Source of the DNA: Alphaproteobacteria bacterium
Lineage (GTDB): Bacteria; Pseudomonadota; Alphaproteobacteria; DSM-16000; Inquilinaceae
Assembly: GCA_028284045.1 (NCBI GenBank)
Contig: JANQSN010000005.1
Coordinates: 1 to 64,000 of the forward strand
Direction of reading: 5' to 3'
Length of the DNA: 64,000 nucleotides
Shown: positions 27,998 to 37,279 of the stretch, piece by piece
Position numbering within the stretch: the first letter of the stretch is position 1
Layout of the letters: every line of letters starts with the position of its first letter
Notes under the pieces: model-generated
Told to the model about the DNA's origin: nothing
Databases searched by the model: none
What the model saw: only the letters and a program-made list of their open reading frames with translations
Translations under genes and position numbers: made by a program

Positions 27998-30900
27998 ATG
28001 CCCCTGCCCTGGCTGATCACGCGGCCGGCCGAAGAGGCCGAGGAGTTCGCCGAGGTCCTGGCGAAACGCGGTCATGCCGGCATCGTGGCGCCGATCCTGG
28101 AGATCCGCGCCGGCAGCCGGGCACGCGCGGACCTGGACGGCGTACAGGCCCTGCTGTTCACCTCGACGAACGGCGTACGTATGTTCGCCCGCCTGTCGAC
28201 CCGGCGGGACATCCGGGTCCTGACCGTCGGGGACCGCACGGCAACGGCGGCGCGCGACGCCGGTTTCGCGATGGTCGACAGTGCCGCCGGCGCGGCCGGC
28301 GATCTGGTGCGCCTGGCGGAGCGGGAGCTTGACCCCGCGGCCGGCGCCCTCTGGCACGGCGCCGGCGCGCATGTCACCGACGAGCTGCGCCCGGCCTTGG
28401 AGCGTCTCGGATTCGAGCTGCGCACCGTGGTGCTCTATCGCGCGGCGGCGGTCGACCGTCTACCGGAAGCCGCCGTCTCGGCCTTGTCCGACCGTACGAC
28501 CGCCGGTGTCCTGTTTTTCTCTCCCCGTACCGCCGAGGTCTTTGTTAAGCTGGCGGTACAGGCGGGTCTGGCCGATCGGCTGGCGGGGTTGGAGGCGCTG
28601 TGCCTCAGCCGGCCGGTCGCCGATGCCCTCCTGTCGGCGAGCCGCGCGGCCGGCCCCGCCGGCTCACCGGTCCGCTGGGCGCGCGTGCGCGCGGCGGCCC
28701 ATCCCGACCGCAGCGCCTTCCTGGCCCTGCTTGACGACGATGACGAGGGGCGAACCATCGCCCCCGACGAGAGCCTTGCGGAACCGCTCATGACGCCCAG
28801 CGACACGCCGACCGATCCGCCCGCCGCCTCCGAGTCGAGCGAGGCGACAAGCGCCGTCATCGAACTGTTCGGCGGTATCCGCCCGATGGCCACCAAGCTC
28901 GCCATGCCCTTCACGACGGTGCAGGGCTGGAAGAAGCGCGGCAACATCCCCGACCAGCGGCACAGCGACATCGCCGCGGCGGCCGAACGCCATGGCATCG
29001 ACCTGCCGGCCGGGCTGTTGGCGGCGACCACGCCGCCCAGCGGCGATCGCGCGGAGACCGACGCCGAGGAGGCACCGACGCTGACCGCCGGACCGCCCGC
29101 GGGATCGGCGCCCGGCGACGGTGCGACCGACGACAACGAACAGCAGGACGGCCAGGGCGCAGACACCCATGGCAAGACCGTCAGCGGGGAGGAGCGGCCG
29201 GTGACCACGCAGACAACCCAGGCGCCCGAACCGGCGCGCGGCGGCACGACGGGCTGGCTGGCGGCCATCGTCGCGGTGATCGCCGCGATCGCCGCCGCAA
29301 CCGCGCCCTGGTGGGCACCGGAGCGACTGGCCGGCTGGCTGGGCCAGACCCCGGCGTCGGAGATCGACGAGCGGCTGGCGGCTTTGGAAGCCATCGACGC
29401 GCCGGACCTGTCCGGCATCGAAGGCCGGCTGGGCGATCTGGAAGACCGCCTGGCGGCGCTGGAGGCGCCGAGCGACGCACCCACCCCGGCCTCGGCCGAC
29501 CAGCTCGATGCGTTGGCCGGCACCGTGGCGCAGCTTGAGGCGGCCCAGGAGAGTCTGGCTGCCGAGTTGGCCGCCTTGGCCGACCTGGCCGCCCAACCGG
29601 CGGTGGAGGAAGACCCGGCAACCGAACCGGCGCCGACCGATGCGGGCACCGTCGACCCGGCACCGACCCCGGACATCGACGTCGACGGGCTGGTGGCGCG
29701 CCTCGACGCGCTGGAGGCCGATCTGTTCGGCCTGGGCGACACCGTCGGCGGCTCGGCCGATGCGGTGGCGACGCTGGGTGCGCGCCTGGATGAGGTGGAA
29801 GCCACGGCCGGCGGCCTGGACGACCTGCTGGGCCGCCTGTCGGCCATGGAGACGGCCGTCGGCGGCCTCTCCGGCGATCTCGCCGCGCTGATCGAACGGG
29901 ACCCGCTCGCCGGGGCGGAGGCGATCGAGCGCTTCGAGGGCCTGGTGACGCGGCTCGACCGGGTGGACGGCGCGGTCGGCGCGCTGCAGGCCGTGCGGGT
30001 CCGCATGGAGGCCCTGGAGACCGCGCAGACCGCCAACGACATGTTGCGCGACACGCTGTCCAGCGCGATCGACGACGTCAACCAGCGCATCGACGGGCTG
30101 GGCACCGTCGTCGCCCAGACCGAGGACACCGTCGGCCGGTCGCTGGACAACGCCACGGCCCGCCTGGAAGGCGCCCTGGACGAGACGGAGCGAACGCTCG
30201 ACGCGGAGATCGTCGGGATCCGCGGCGATGTCGACGCCGCCGTCGCCGATCTGCAGTCCGAGGTCGGCACCACCGTGGCCGACCTGCAGTCCGACGTCGG
30301 CACCACCGTCGGCGGTCTGCAGGCGGAGGTGGCCGCCGCCGCCGCGGCGACCGACGCGCGGGTCGCCACCGTGGAGGCGTCGGTGGAAGAACTGCTGGCC
30401 GCCGATACCACGACCCAGGCGATCCTGCTGGCGGTCGGCCAGCTTCAGGTGTCGGTGGAACGCGGACAGGGCTTCACCGCGGCGCTGGCCACCCTGGAAG
30501 ACGTCGCCGCCGACGACCCGGCCTTCGCCGATCAACTCGACCGGCTGCGCCCGCATGGCGAGAGCGGCGTGCCGACCCGCGCCCAGCTCGTCGACCGCTT
30601 CTTCCCGATGGCGGAGGCGGCGCGCGCCGCGGAGCGGCTGCCCGACGAACCCGACTGGATCGATCGCACGCAAGCCGCGGTGGAAGGGCTGATCAGCGTC
30701 CGCCCGGTGGCGCAGGAGGTCTCCGGCGACACCACGCCGTTCATCCTGGCCCGCGCAGAGGCGCGGGTGGCCCGCGGCGATCTGGACGGTGCGGTGGCGG
30801 CGGTCGGCGACCTGACCGGTGCGGCGGCCGACGCCGCGGCCGGCTGGCTGGCCGATGCCCAAGCCCGGCTGGCGGCCGAAGCGGCCTTGCAGGTCCTGAC

Positions 30901-31273
30901 CGACGAGGCGGTGGGCCGCCTGACCGGCGCCACCGATCCCGCCGAGGACGCCCCGGCGGCGGAGGACGCCGCATCGGCCGAGGAGGCTGCGCCGCCGGAA
31001 GAGGCCGCCCCTGCCGAGGAAGCCGCACCGGCGGAAGTGGCCACCGAGGACATGGCGACCGAGGACATGGCGACCGAGGACGCGGCCCCGGAGGACGCGG
31101 CGGCAGAAGACGCAGCGCCGGAGGATGCGGCGCCGGCCGAGGACGCGGCTGCGGACGCACCGCCGGCCGACGAGGCCGCCGGCGAGACCCCGGACGACAC
31201 GGCGCCCGCGCAAGACGCCGAGCCTGCCGAGGCGCCGGCCGCCGATACCGAGCCCTCGGACACCTCCGGCTGA
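27998..31273 (+). CDS. HemD-Mic60 fusion: uroporphyrinogen-III synthase joined to a mitofilin-like membrane protein
   Basis: One uninterrupted frame of 1091 residues. Residues 1 to about 245 are a uroporphyrinogen-III synthase (MPLPWLITRPAEEAEEFA; LLFTSTNGVRMFA; GVLFFSPRTAEVF). Residues about 286-337 are a small helix-turn-helix (LFGGIRPMATKLAMPFTTVQ). A single membrane helix lies at about 418-438. A long coiled coil follows to about 815, then a mitofilin-like C-terminal domain (about 820-975) and an Ala/Glu-rich tail with EDAAPEDAA repeats. In related bacteria hemD and the Mic60 gene (COG4223) are separate neighbours. Mic60 shapes membranes in alphaproteobacteria and mitochondria. An internal ATG at 28790 could start Mic60 separately, but its ribosome site is weak. 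The main start, ATG 27998, follows GGGGAGACCCTGAG. Confidence 0.8.
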   Translation: MPLPWLITRPAEEAEEFAEVLAKRGHAGIVAPILEIRAGSRARADLDGVQALLFTSTNGVRMFARLSTRRDIRVLTVGDRTATAARDAGFAMVDSAAGAAGDLVRLAERELDPAAGALWHGAGAHVTDELRPALERLGFELRTVVLYRAAAVDRLPEAAVSALSDRTTAGVLFFSPRTAEVFVKLAVQAGLADRLAGLEALCLSRPVADALLSASRAAGPAGSPVRWARVRAAAHPDRSAFLALLDDDDEGRTIAPDESLAEPLMTPSDTPTDPPAASESSEATSAVIELFGGIRPMATKLAMPFTTVQGWKKRGNIPDQRHSDIAAAAERHGIDLPAGLLAATTPPSGDRAETDAEEAPTLTAGPPAGSAPGDGATDDNEQQDGQGADTHGKTVSGEERPVTTQTTQAPEPARGGTTGWLAAIVAVIAAIAAATAPWWAPERLAGWLGQTPASEIDERLAALEAIDAPDLSGIEGRLGDLEDRLAALEAPSDAPTPASADQLDALAGTVAQLEAAQESLAAELAALADLAAQPAVEEDPATEPAPTDAGTVDPAPTPDIDVDGLVARLDALEADLFGLGDTVGGSADAVATLGARLDEVEATAGGLDDLLGRLSAMETAVGGLSGDLAALIERDPLAGAEAIERFEGLVTRLDRVDGAVGALQAVRVRMEALETAQTANDMLRDTLSSAIDDVNQRIDGLGTVVAQTEDTVGRSLDNATARLEGALDETERTLDAEIVGIRGDVDAAVADLQSEVGTTVADLQSDVGTTVGGLQAEVAAAAAATDARVATVEASVEELLAADTTTQAILLAVGQLQVSVERGQGFTAALATLEDVAADDPAFADQLDRLRPHGESGVPTRAQLVDRFFPMAEAARAAERLPDEPDWIDRTQAAVEGLISVRPVAQEVSGDTTPFILARAEARVARGDLDGAVAAVGDLTGAAADAAAGWLADAQARLAAEAALQVLTDEAVGRLTGATDPAEDAPAAEDAASAEEAAPPEEAAPAEEAAPAEVATEDMATEDMATEDAAPEDAAAEDAAPEDAAPAEDAAADAPPADEAAGETPDDTAPAQDAEPAEAPAADTEPSDTSG

Positions 31274-31324
31274 TCCGACGCCGGTTGATCTGACGCCACG
31301 CCTCTTGCACGACGGGCCCCTGCC

Positions 31325-32680
31325 ATGCGCGCGACCCTCTTCCTGATCCTCAAGATCGCCATCCTCGTCGCCATCGCCGTCTGGCTGGTCGACCGGCCGG
31401 GCTCGGTGCAGATCGTCTGGCAAGGCTATGTGGTGGAGATCTCCTTCGCCCTGTTCGTCCTGGCGATCGCGCTTCTGATGGCGATCGCCGGCCTGGCCTA
31501 CTGGCTCTGGCGGGTGCTGATCCGCTCCCCCCAGACCATCGCGCGGTCGCGCATGCTGGCGCGCCGGGAGCGCGGCTATGAAGCCCTGACCCAGGGCCTG
31601 GTGGCCGTCGCCGCCGGCGATGCGGAAGGGGCGAAGCGGCTGTCGAAGCGGGCCAGCGTGCTGCTCGACGGCCCGCCGCTGACCCAGCTTCTGTCCGCCC
31701 AGGCCGCCCAACTCGGCGGCGACGAAAGCGCCGCGCATGACCGGTTCGAGGCGATGGCCGAACAGCCGGAGACCGAATTTCTCGGCCTGCGCGGCCTGCT
31801 GGCCGAGGCGATCCGTCGGGAGGACTGGCTGGGCGCCCTCGACATCGCCAACCGGGCGCGGCGGCTCAGCCCGAACACGCCGTGGCTCTTGAAGGTCTCC
31901 CTCGACCTGGAGATCCGCCAGCGCAAATGGCTGGACGCGCAGAACACGCTGGCCCAGATGGTGCGGGTCGGCAGCCTGACCAACGCGGAAGGCCAGCGGA
32001 TGCGCGCCGCCATCCTGCTGGAGCGCAGCCGCGAGGCGGAGGGCGAGGGCGACCTCGACCGGGCGCTGGAACTGGCCAACGAGTCCGCCCGCCAGCAGCC
32101 CGACTTCGTGCCGGCGATCGCCGCGGGGGCCGCCCTACTGGGCCGCCTCGGCAAGACCCGCCAAGCGGCGAAGATGATCGAACGGGCCTGGCCGACCCAG
32201 GCACATGACGATCTCGCCGCCGTCTACCGCCGCCTGGGCGGCGATGACGAGGACCCGGTCGCCCGCGTGAAGCGCCTGGAGGGCTTGAACAAGGCCGCAC
32301 CGCTGGAAGCGGCGGGACTGCTGGCGCTGGCGGATGCGGAGATGGCGGCGCGGCTCTACGGGGCGGCGCGCGCTCATCTGACCCAGATCGCCGAGGGCAA
32401 CGCCCATCAGGCGGCGACCCGCGGGGTGTTCCGGCGGCTGGCGGAGCTGGAGATCGCCGAGACCGGCAATGGCGACTCGGCGCGCCGCTGGCTGGAGCGC
32501 TCGGCCAGTGCCCCGCCGGATCGCGCCTGGGTCTGCGATGCCTGCGGCACCGTCGCGGCGGCTTGGAGCGCCATTTGCCCCGCCTGCGGCGCCTTCGCCA
32601 GCATGAGCTGGCGCAGCCCCAGCGAAGGCGTGCATCTGCCCGCCCCCGCGACACCGACCCTGCTGCCGGCGATGCCCTGA
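31325..32680 (+). CDS. hemY: HemY-type TPR membrane protein
   Basis: A 451-residue protein with two N-terminal membrane helices (about 4-22 and 38-60) and TPR helices, as in the HemY N-terminal family found in haem operons. Its role in tetrapyrrole synthesis is not defined. The C-terminus carries a zinc-ribbon-like Cys4 motif (CDACGT, then CPACGAF), typical of the alphaproteobacterial form. It follows the HemD-Mic60 gene by 51 bp, preserving the hemD-mic60-hemY order. Confidence 0.9.
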   Translation: MRATLFLILKIAILVAIAVWLVDRPGSVQIVWQGYVVEISFALFVLAIALLMAIAGLAYWLWRVLIRSPQTIARSRMLARRERGYEALTQGLVAVAAGDAEGAKRLSKRASVLLDGPPLTQLLSAQAAQLGGDESAAHDRFEAMAEQPETEFLGLRGLLAEAIRREDWLGALDIANRARRLSPNTPWLLKVSLDLEIRQRKWLDAQNTLAQMVRVGSLTNAEGQRMRAAILLERSREAEGEGDLDRALELANESARQQPDFVPAIAAGAALLGRLGKTRQAAKMIERAWPTQAHDDLAAVYRRLGGDDEDPVARVKRLEGLNKAAPLEAAGLLALADAEMAARLYGAARAHLTQIAEGNAHQAATRGVFRRLAELEIAETGNGDSARRWLERSASAPPDRAWVCDACGTVAAAWSAICPACGAFASMSWRSPSEGVHLPAPATPTLLPAMP

Positions 32681-32819
32681 TCGGCGCGCCGATCCGATCG
32701 GACGCGGTCGCGGCGCGACGGCGGGCCGGACTGGACAATCGCCCGACCCGGCAGTACCCAGGTCTGCCCGATCGGCCGCCGCTTGGATCGCGGGTCGCCC
32801 CGGCGACGCCGCGTGCCGC

Positions 32820-33878
32820 GTGCCACCCCCATCATCAGCCGGCCTGAGCCAACCTCTCGTGTCGCCTCCCGTCCTTCTTGTTCTGGTGTTCGGGGCGTGC
32901 CTGGCCGTGGCCGCCCTGGCGACGCGGCTGGCGCTGGGCGTGCTGACCCGGCGCGGCATCGTCGACCAGCCCAACCACCGCAGCAGCCACGACCGCCCGG
33001 TGCCGCGCGGCGGCGGCTGGGGCGTGGTGCTGGCGGTGCTGCCGGCCTGGGCGCTGCTCGGCCTCTACGGCAATGGCGGACCGGCGATCCCGGCGCTGAT
33101 CGCGGGCAGCCTGCTGCTGGTCGGGGTGTCCTGGCGGGACGACCTGCACAGCGTGCCGGCGGGCCTGCGCCTGCTCGCCCAGGCGCTGGCGATCGGCCTC
33201 GGCCTCGGCGCCCTGCCGCCCGACGTGGTGGTATTCCAGGACATGCTGCCGCTGTGGCTGGACCGCGCCATCTGCTTCTTCGGCTGGCTGTGGTTCGTCA
33301 ACCTCTACAACTTCATGGACGGGATCGACGGCATCAGCGCCGTGGAGACGCTGTCCATCGCCGCCGGCATCGTCGCCATCGCGCTGCTGGCCGGCCGCCT
33401 CGGCGCGCCGGAAGCCGCGCTGACCGCCGCGCTCGCCGGCGCGGTGCTGGGGTTCGCCGTCTTCAACTGGCATCCGGCGCGCATCTTCCTGGGCGATGTC
33501 GGTAGCGTGCCGCTGGGCTATCTCGCCGGCTGGCTGCTGTTGGATCTGGCGGCCCGCGGCGAGTGGGCGGCCGCCCTGCTGCTGCCAGCCTACTACCTCG
33601 CCGATGCGACGCTGACGCTCCTGGTCCGGTCCGCACGCGGCGCGCGGGTCTGGCAGGCGCATCGCGAGCACGCCTATCAGCGCGCCGTCGCCGCCGGCTG
33701 GCGCCACGACCGGGTGTCGCTGCTGATCCTGGCGGGCAACGCGGTGCTGATCGGCCTCGCCATCGCCGCGGCACTGCCGGACGGACCGCCCGATGCGGCC
33801 CTGCTGGCCGGCGGAGCGGTCGTGGCCGTTGGCCTGCTGGTGGCCCTGCGGCGCATGGCCGCCCGGCCGCCGCGGTGA
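32820..33878 (+). CDS. Undecaprenyl-phosphate glycosylphosphotransferase, MraY/WecA family
   Basis: A 352-residue protein with about ten membrane helices. Family motifs: DQPNHRSSHDRPVPRGGG, NLYNFMDGIDGIS (Asp-rich Mg site), FNWHPARIFLGDVGS and the basic HREHAYQR. It should transfer a sugar-1-phosphate to undecaprenyl phosphate, the first step of an O-antigen, capsule or exopolysaccharide. Start is uncertain: GTG 32820 is listed, and GTG 32859 (VSPPVLLVLV) is possible. Neither has a clear ribosome site. It forms a group with the two following sugar genes. Confidence 0.9.
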   Translation: MPPPSSAGLSQPLVSPPVLLVLVFGACLAVAALATRLALGVLTRRGIVDQPNHRSSHDRPVPRGGGWGVVLAVLPAWALLGLYGNGGPAIPALIAGSLLLVGVSWRDDLHSVPAGLRLLAQALAIGLGLGALPPDVVVFQDMLPLWLDRAICFFGWLWFVNLYNFMDGIDGISAVETLSIAAGIVAIALLAGRLGAPEAALTAALAGAVLGFAVFNWHPARIFLGDVGSVPLGYLAGWLLLDLAARGEWAAALLLPAYYLADATLTLLVRSARGARVWQAHREHAYQRAVAAGWRHDRVSLLILAGNAVLIGLAIAAALPDGPPDAALLAGGAVVAVGLLVALRRMAARPPR

Positions 33879-33891
33879 GCGCGGGCCGCCC

Positions 33892-34812
33892 ATGCGCGTT
33901 CTCGTCACGGGACCCGGCGGTTTCGTCGGCCGCGCGCTGGTCCTGCGGCTGAGCGACGAGGGTCTGGACGTCCGCGGCGCCGGCCGGGCGGAGACCGGCG
34001 GCATCGGCCCTGAGACCGACTGGCGCCCCTGGCTGGACGGCGTGGATGCGGTCATCCATCTGGCCGCGCGCGTGCATGTCATGGGCCGCGACGCACCGCC
34101 GCCGGAGGAAGACTACGACTGGGTCAACGCCGAGGGCACGCGCAAGCTGGCGGAAGATGCCGCCGCGGCGGGCGTGCGGCGCCTGGTCTTTCTCAGCTCC
34201 GCCAAGGTCATGGGCGCCGCCAGCCCGCCCGGCCGGCCCTTCGCCGAGACCGACCCGCCCGACCCGGCCAGCGGCGACCGCTACGCCCAGTCGAAGCGCA
34301 AGGCTGAGATCCACCTCGCCGAGATCGCCGACGCCCAGGGGATCGAGGTGGCGATCCTGCGGTCGCCGGTGGTCTACGGCCCCGGCGTCGCCGGCAACAT
34401 CGCCCGCCTCGCGCGCTGGGTGGAGCGCGGCGTGCCCCTGCCCTTCGCCAGCGTCGACAATCGGCGCAGCCTGGTATCGCTGGCCAACCTGGTCGACGCC
34501 GTCCATCGGATGCTGGTCCATCCCAACGCCCCGGGCCTGACCGCCTTCGTCAGCGATGGGCAGGACCTGTCGACGCCGGCGCTGATCGGCGCGCTCGCCG
34601 ATGCCCTCGGCCGGCCCGCCCGGCTGGTCGCCGTGCCGCCGCGGCTGCTCGCCGTCGCGGCGGCGGCCTCCGGCCGGCGGGACCTGGCGGAACGGCTGCT
34701 CTCGGACTTCGCGGTGACGCCGACCGGGTTGGCGGCCAGGCTCGACTGGCAGCCGATCGAGACGCCGCAGGCCGGCCTGGCGGCCTTTGCCCGCTGGTGG
34801 CGCGACCGCTGA
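33892..34812 (+). CDS. NAD-dependent sugar epimerase/dehydratase
   Basis: A 306-residue extended short-chain dehydrogenase. The NAD loop is GPGGFVG at the start; LAARVHVMG, SSAKVMG and the catalytic pair in YAQSKRK are present. Relatives of this type act on nucleotide sugars such as UDP-GlcNAc (C4 epimerase or 4-keto reductase), often beside WecA-like enzymes, as here. It starts 14 bases after the transferase gene. The exact substrate is not determined. Confidence 0.88.
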   Translation: MRVLVTGPGGFVGRALVLRLSDEGLDVRGAGRAETGGIGPETDWRPWLDGVDAVIHLAARVHVMGRDAPPPEEDYDWVNAEGTRKLAEDAAAAGVRRLVFLSSAKVMGAASPPGRPFAETDPPDPASGDRYAQSKRKAEIHLAEIADAQGIEVAILRSPVVYGPGVAGNIARLARWVERGVPLPFASVDNRRSLVSLANLVDAVHRMLVHPNAPGLTAFVSDGQDLSTPALIGALADALGRPARLVAVPPRLLAVAAAASGRRDLAERLLSDFAVTPTGLAARLDWQPIETPQAGLAAFARWWRDR

Positions 34813-36944
34813 CCCCGCACGCCTTCGGCTTTTCCCGGGACAGCGCGGCCGGCGAGCGGGTATATCGGGAGAGTCAAAGCCTTACGGGGTGCCCGGCCGA
34901 TCGCCGGACCCGCCCACCGCCCGCGAGACCCGCCCCCTTGCCCGCGCGCCTGTTCCGCCTGCCGGTCCGCCCGGCGACCCTGGCCCTGATGCACGACATC
35001 GCCATGTCGGCGCTGGCCTTCCCGGTTGCGCTGGCGCTGATCGGTGCCTGGGGCGGCCTGGTCGCCGACGGGCCGGAGGTGCTGCCCGCGACGGCGCTGT
35101 TCGCCGGGGCGGCGGCGATCTGCTTCCGCGCCTCGGGCATGTATCGCGGCGTGTGGCGCTATGCCTCGATCCGCGACCTGGTCGCCATCGTCGTCGCCAG
35201 CGCCGCGGCGATCGTCCTGTTCCTGCCCGTCATGGCGGTGGCCCAGCCGGCCAACCTGCTGCCCTGGCGGATGCTGGCCGTGTTGTGGCTGTTGATGGTG
35301 CCGATGCTGGCCGGGCCGCGCCTGATCTACCGCGTCTTCAAGGACAGCAGCGCCCAGCGCGCCGGACCGGACGGCCGGCCGCGCGAGCGCGTCCTCCTGG
35401 TCGGTGCCGGCGATGCGGCGGAGCGCTACATCCGCGCCACGGAGGAAGACCCGCGCAGCACCGTGCGCGTCGTCGGCCTGCTCGACGAGAAAGAGCGGCG
35501 GGTCGGGCGCCTGATCCGCGGTATCCCCGTCCTGGGCGGCCTGGATGTCGCCGGTGCCGTGATCGACGCCTTGGCGGCGGAGGGGCGCATGCCCGCCCGG
35601 CTGATCCTCACCAAGGGGCGGGAATGGATCGACGGCTCCGCCATCCGCGACCTGATGGCGGCGGCGGAACCGCGCGGCGCGACGCTGGCCCGGCTGCCGG
35701 GCGACTTCGCCTCCGCCCAGCGGATCACCAACCGGCTGGTGACGCCGGAGCCGGTGGCCCTGGCCGACCTGTTGGGCCGGCCGCAAACCCGCTTCGACCG
35801 CGCGGCGGTGGAACGGCTGCTGGCCGGCCGGCGGGTGCTGGTGACCGGGGCGGGCGGCACCATCGGGCAGGAGCTGTGCCGGCAGATCGCCGCCCTGGCG
35901 CCGGAGCGGCTGATCCTGGTCGACAATGCGGAGTTCAACCTCTACGCCATCGGCCTCGACCTCGCCGAGCGGTTCCCCGACCAGGCCCGCACCGCGGTGC
36001 TGGCGGATATCCGCGACCGGGCGCAGATGGTCCGCCTGTTCCGCGACGAGGCGCCGGCCGTGGTCTTCCACGCCGCCGCGCTGAAGCATGTGCCGATCGT
36101 GGAGACCAATCCCTGCCAGGGCGTGCTGACTAACGCCATCGGCTCGCGCAACGTCGCCGACGCGGCCCGGCTGTGCGGGGCGGCGGCGATGGTGCAGGTC
36201 TCCACCGACAAGGCGGTCAACCCGTCCAACGTGATGGGCGCCACCAAGCGCCTGGCGGAAGGCTATTGCCAGGCTTCCGACGTGCTGGCGCCGGAACCGG
36301 GCGCGACCGCGGGATCGGAAGGCCGGCGCACCCGGTTCATGACCGTGCGGTTCGGCAATGTGCTGGGCTCCACCGGCTCCGTCGTGCCGCTGTTCGAGCG
36401 GCAGATCGCCCGCGGCGGCCCGGTGACCGTCACCCATCCGGATGTCGAGCGCTATTTCATGACCGTCGGTGAGGCGGTGGAGCTGGTCTTGCAAGCCTCC
36501 GCCTACGGGATGCGCAGCGACGCCCAGCGCGGCCGCATCCTGGTGCTGGACATGGGCCGGCCGATCCGCATCGTCGATCTCGCCCGCCAGATGATCCGCC
36601 TGGCGGGGTTGGAGCCGGAGCGCGACGTGCCGATCCGCTTCACCGGCCTGCGCCCGGGCGAGAAGCTGACGGAGGAGCTGTTCGCCCCGGCGGAGCCGCT
36701 GTCGCCCAGCCCGGTCGACGGCGTGCTGATCGCCGCCCCCCGCCCCGCCGACCACGCCATCCTGTCGCGCGCCCTGACCGATCTCGACGAGGCCGCCGGC
36801 CGCGACGACATCGCCCGCGTGCTGACGCTGCTGCACCATCTGGTGCCCGAGTTCCGCAACGACGAGGAAGTGGGTGCGGCGCCGCCAGGCGCCGATCGGG
36901 CGGGACCGGCGCAGAAACCGCCAGCACCCTTCAGCGGATCTTAA
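34797..36944 (+). CDS. CapD/WbpM-type nucleotide-sugar epimerase/dehydratase, membrane-bound
   Basis: A protein of up to 715 residues with an N-terminal membrane part of four helices, a middle CoA-binding-like Rossmann domain (VLLVGAGDAAERY), and a large C-terminal SDR domain (GAGGTIGQEL; VFHAAALKHVPIVE; STDKAVNPSNVMGATKR). It probably acts as a 4,6-dehydratase/5-epimerase on UDP-GlcNAc to supply deoxy-amino sugars. The listed GTG start overlaps the upstream gene by 16 bases; the first 50 residues are low-complexity and a later start (TTG 34938 or ATG 34989) is possible. The preceding two genes belong to the same pathway group. Confidence 0.9.
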   Translation: MARPLTPHAFGFSRDSAAGERVYRESQSLTGCPADRRTRPPPARPAPLPARLFRLPVRPATLALMHDIAMSALAFPVALALIGAWGGLVADGPEVLPATALFAGAAAICFRASGMYRGVWRYASIRDLVAIVVASAAAIVLFLPVMAVAQPANLLPWRMLAVLWLLMVPMLAGPRLIYRVFKDSSAQRAGPDGRPRERVLLVGAGDAAERYIRATEEDPRSTVRVVGLLDEKERRVGRLIRGIPVLGGLDVAGAVIDALAAEGRMPARLILTKGREWIDGSAIRDLMAAAEPRGATLARLPGDFASAQRITNRLVTPEPVALADLLGRPQTRFDRAAVERLLAGRRVLVTGAGGTIGQELCRQIAALAPERLILVDNAEFNLYAIGLDLAERFPDQARTAVLADIRDRAQMVRLFRDEAPAVVFHAAALKHVPIVETNPCQGVLTNAIGSRNVADAARLCGAAAMVQVSTDKAVNPSNVMGATKRLAEGYCQASDVLAPEPGATAGSEGRRTRFMTVRFGNVLGSTGSVVPLFERQIARGGPVTVTHPDVERYFMTVGEAVELVLQASAYGMRSDAQRGRILVLDMGRPIRIVDLARQMIRLAGLEPERDVPIRFTGLRPGEKLTEELFAPAEPLSPSPVDGVLIAAPRPADHAILSRALTDLDEAAGRDDIARVLTLLHHLVPEFRNDEEVGAAPPGADRAGPAQKPPAPFSGS

Positions 36945-36996
36945 GCTCTCTAAGGCATGATGGCAGGGTCCGACACGAGGCGGCCCCCGCACCCCC

Positions 36997-37239
36997 ATGC
37001 ACCTGCCCTCCACCAGCGCCTTGCTGGATGCCTTCGCCCGGATCACCCGGTTCGCCGAGGTCCGCCCACCCCCGCCGCCGGTCGCGGCCGAGCGGCCGGA
37101 GGCTGCGCCCGGCACCCCGGCCGAAACGCGCCAAGCCGTCTTCCCCCCCGACGCCGGCGACCGCCCCGGCAGCGACTTCCGCCACCCCCCAGGCGACGGC
37201 CCCTTCCGCCGCGGGATGCTGGTGGACTTGAGGGTCTGA
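36997..37239 (+). CDS. Small Pro/Arg-rich hypothetical protein
   Basis: An 80-residue frame. The N-terminus (MHLPSTSALLDAFARITRFAEV) could form a helix; the rest is Pro-rich and ends in RRGMLVDLRV. No ribosome site or recognisable domain. It is included because the end looks protein-like and a TTAAG-containing region precedes it; it may not be expressed. Confidence 0.35.
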   Translation: MHLPSTSALLDAFARITRFAEVRPPPPPVAAERPEAAPGTPAETRQAVFPPDAGDRPGSDFRHPPGDGPFRRGMLVDLRV

Positions 37240-37279
37240 GCGGCACGGCGCCTGAGGGTCGTCATGCGGCGGCGACGGA

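Noticed and set aside
28664-31738. A 1024-residue minus-strand frame
   Set aside because: Antisense shadow of the HemD-Mic60 gene, kept open by GC-rich codon use.
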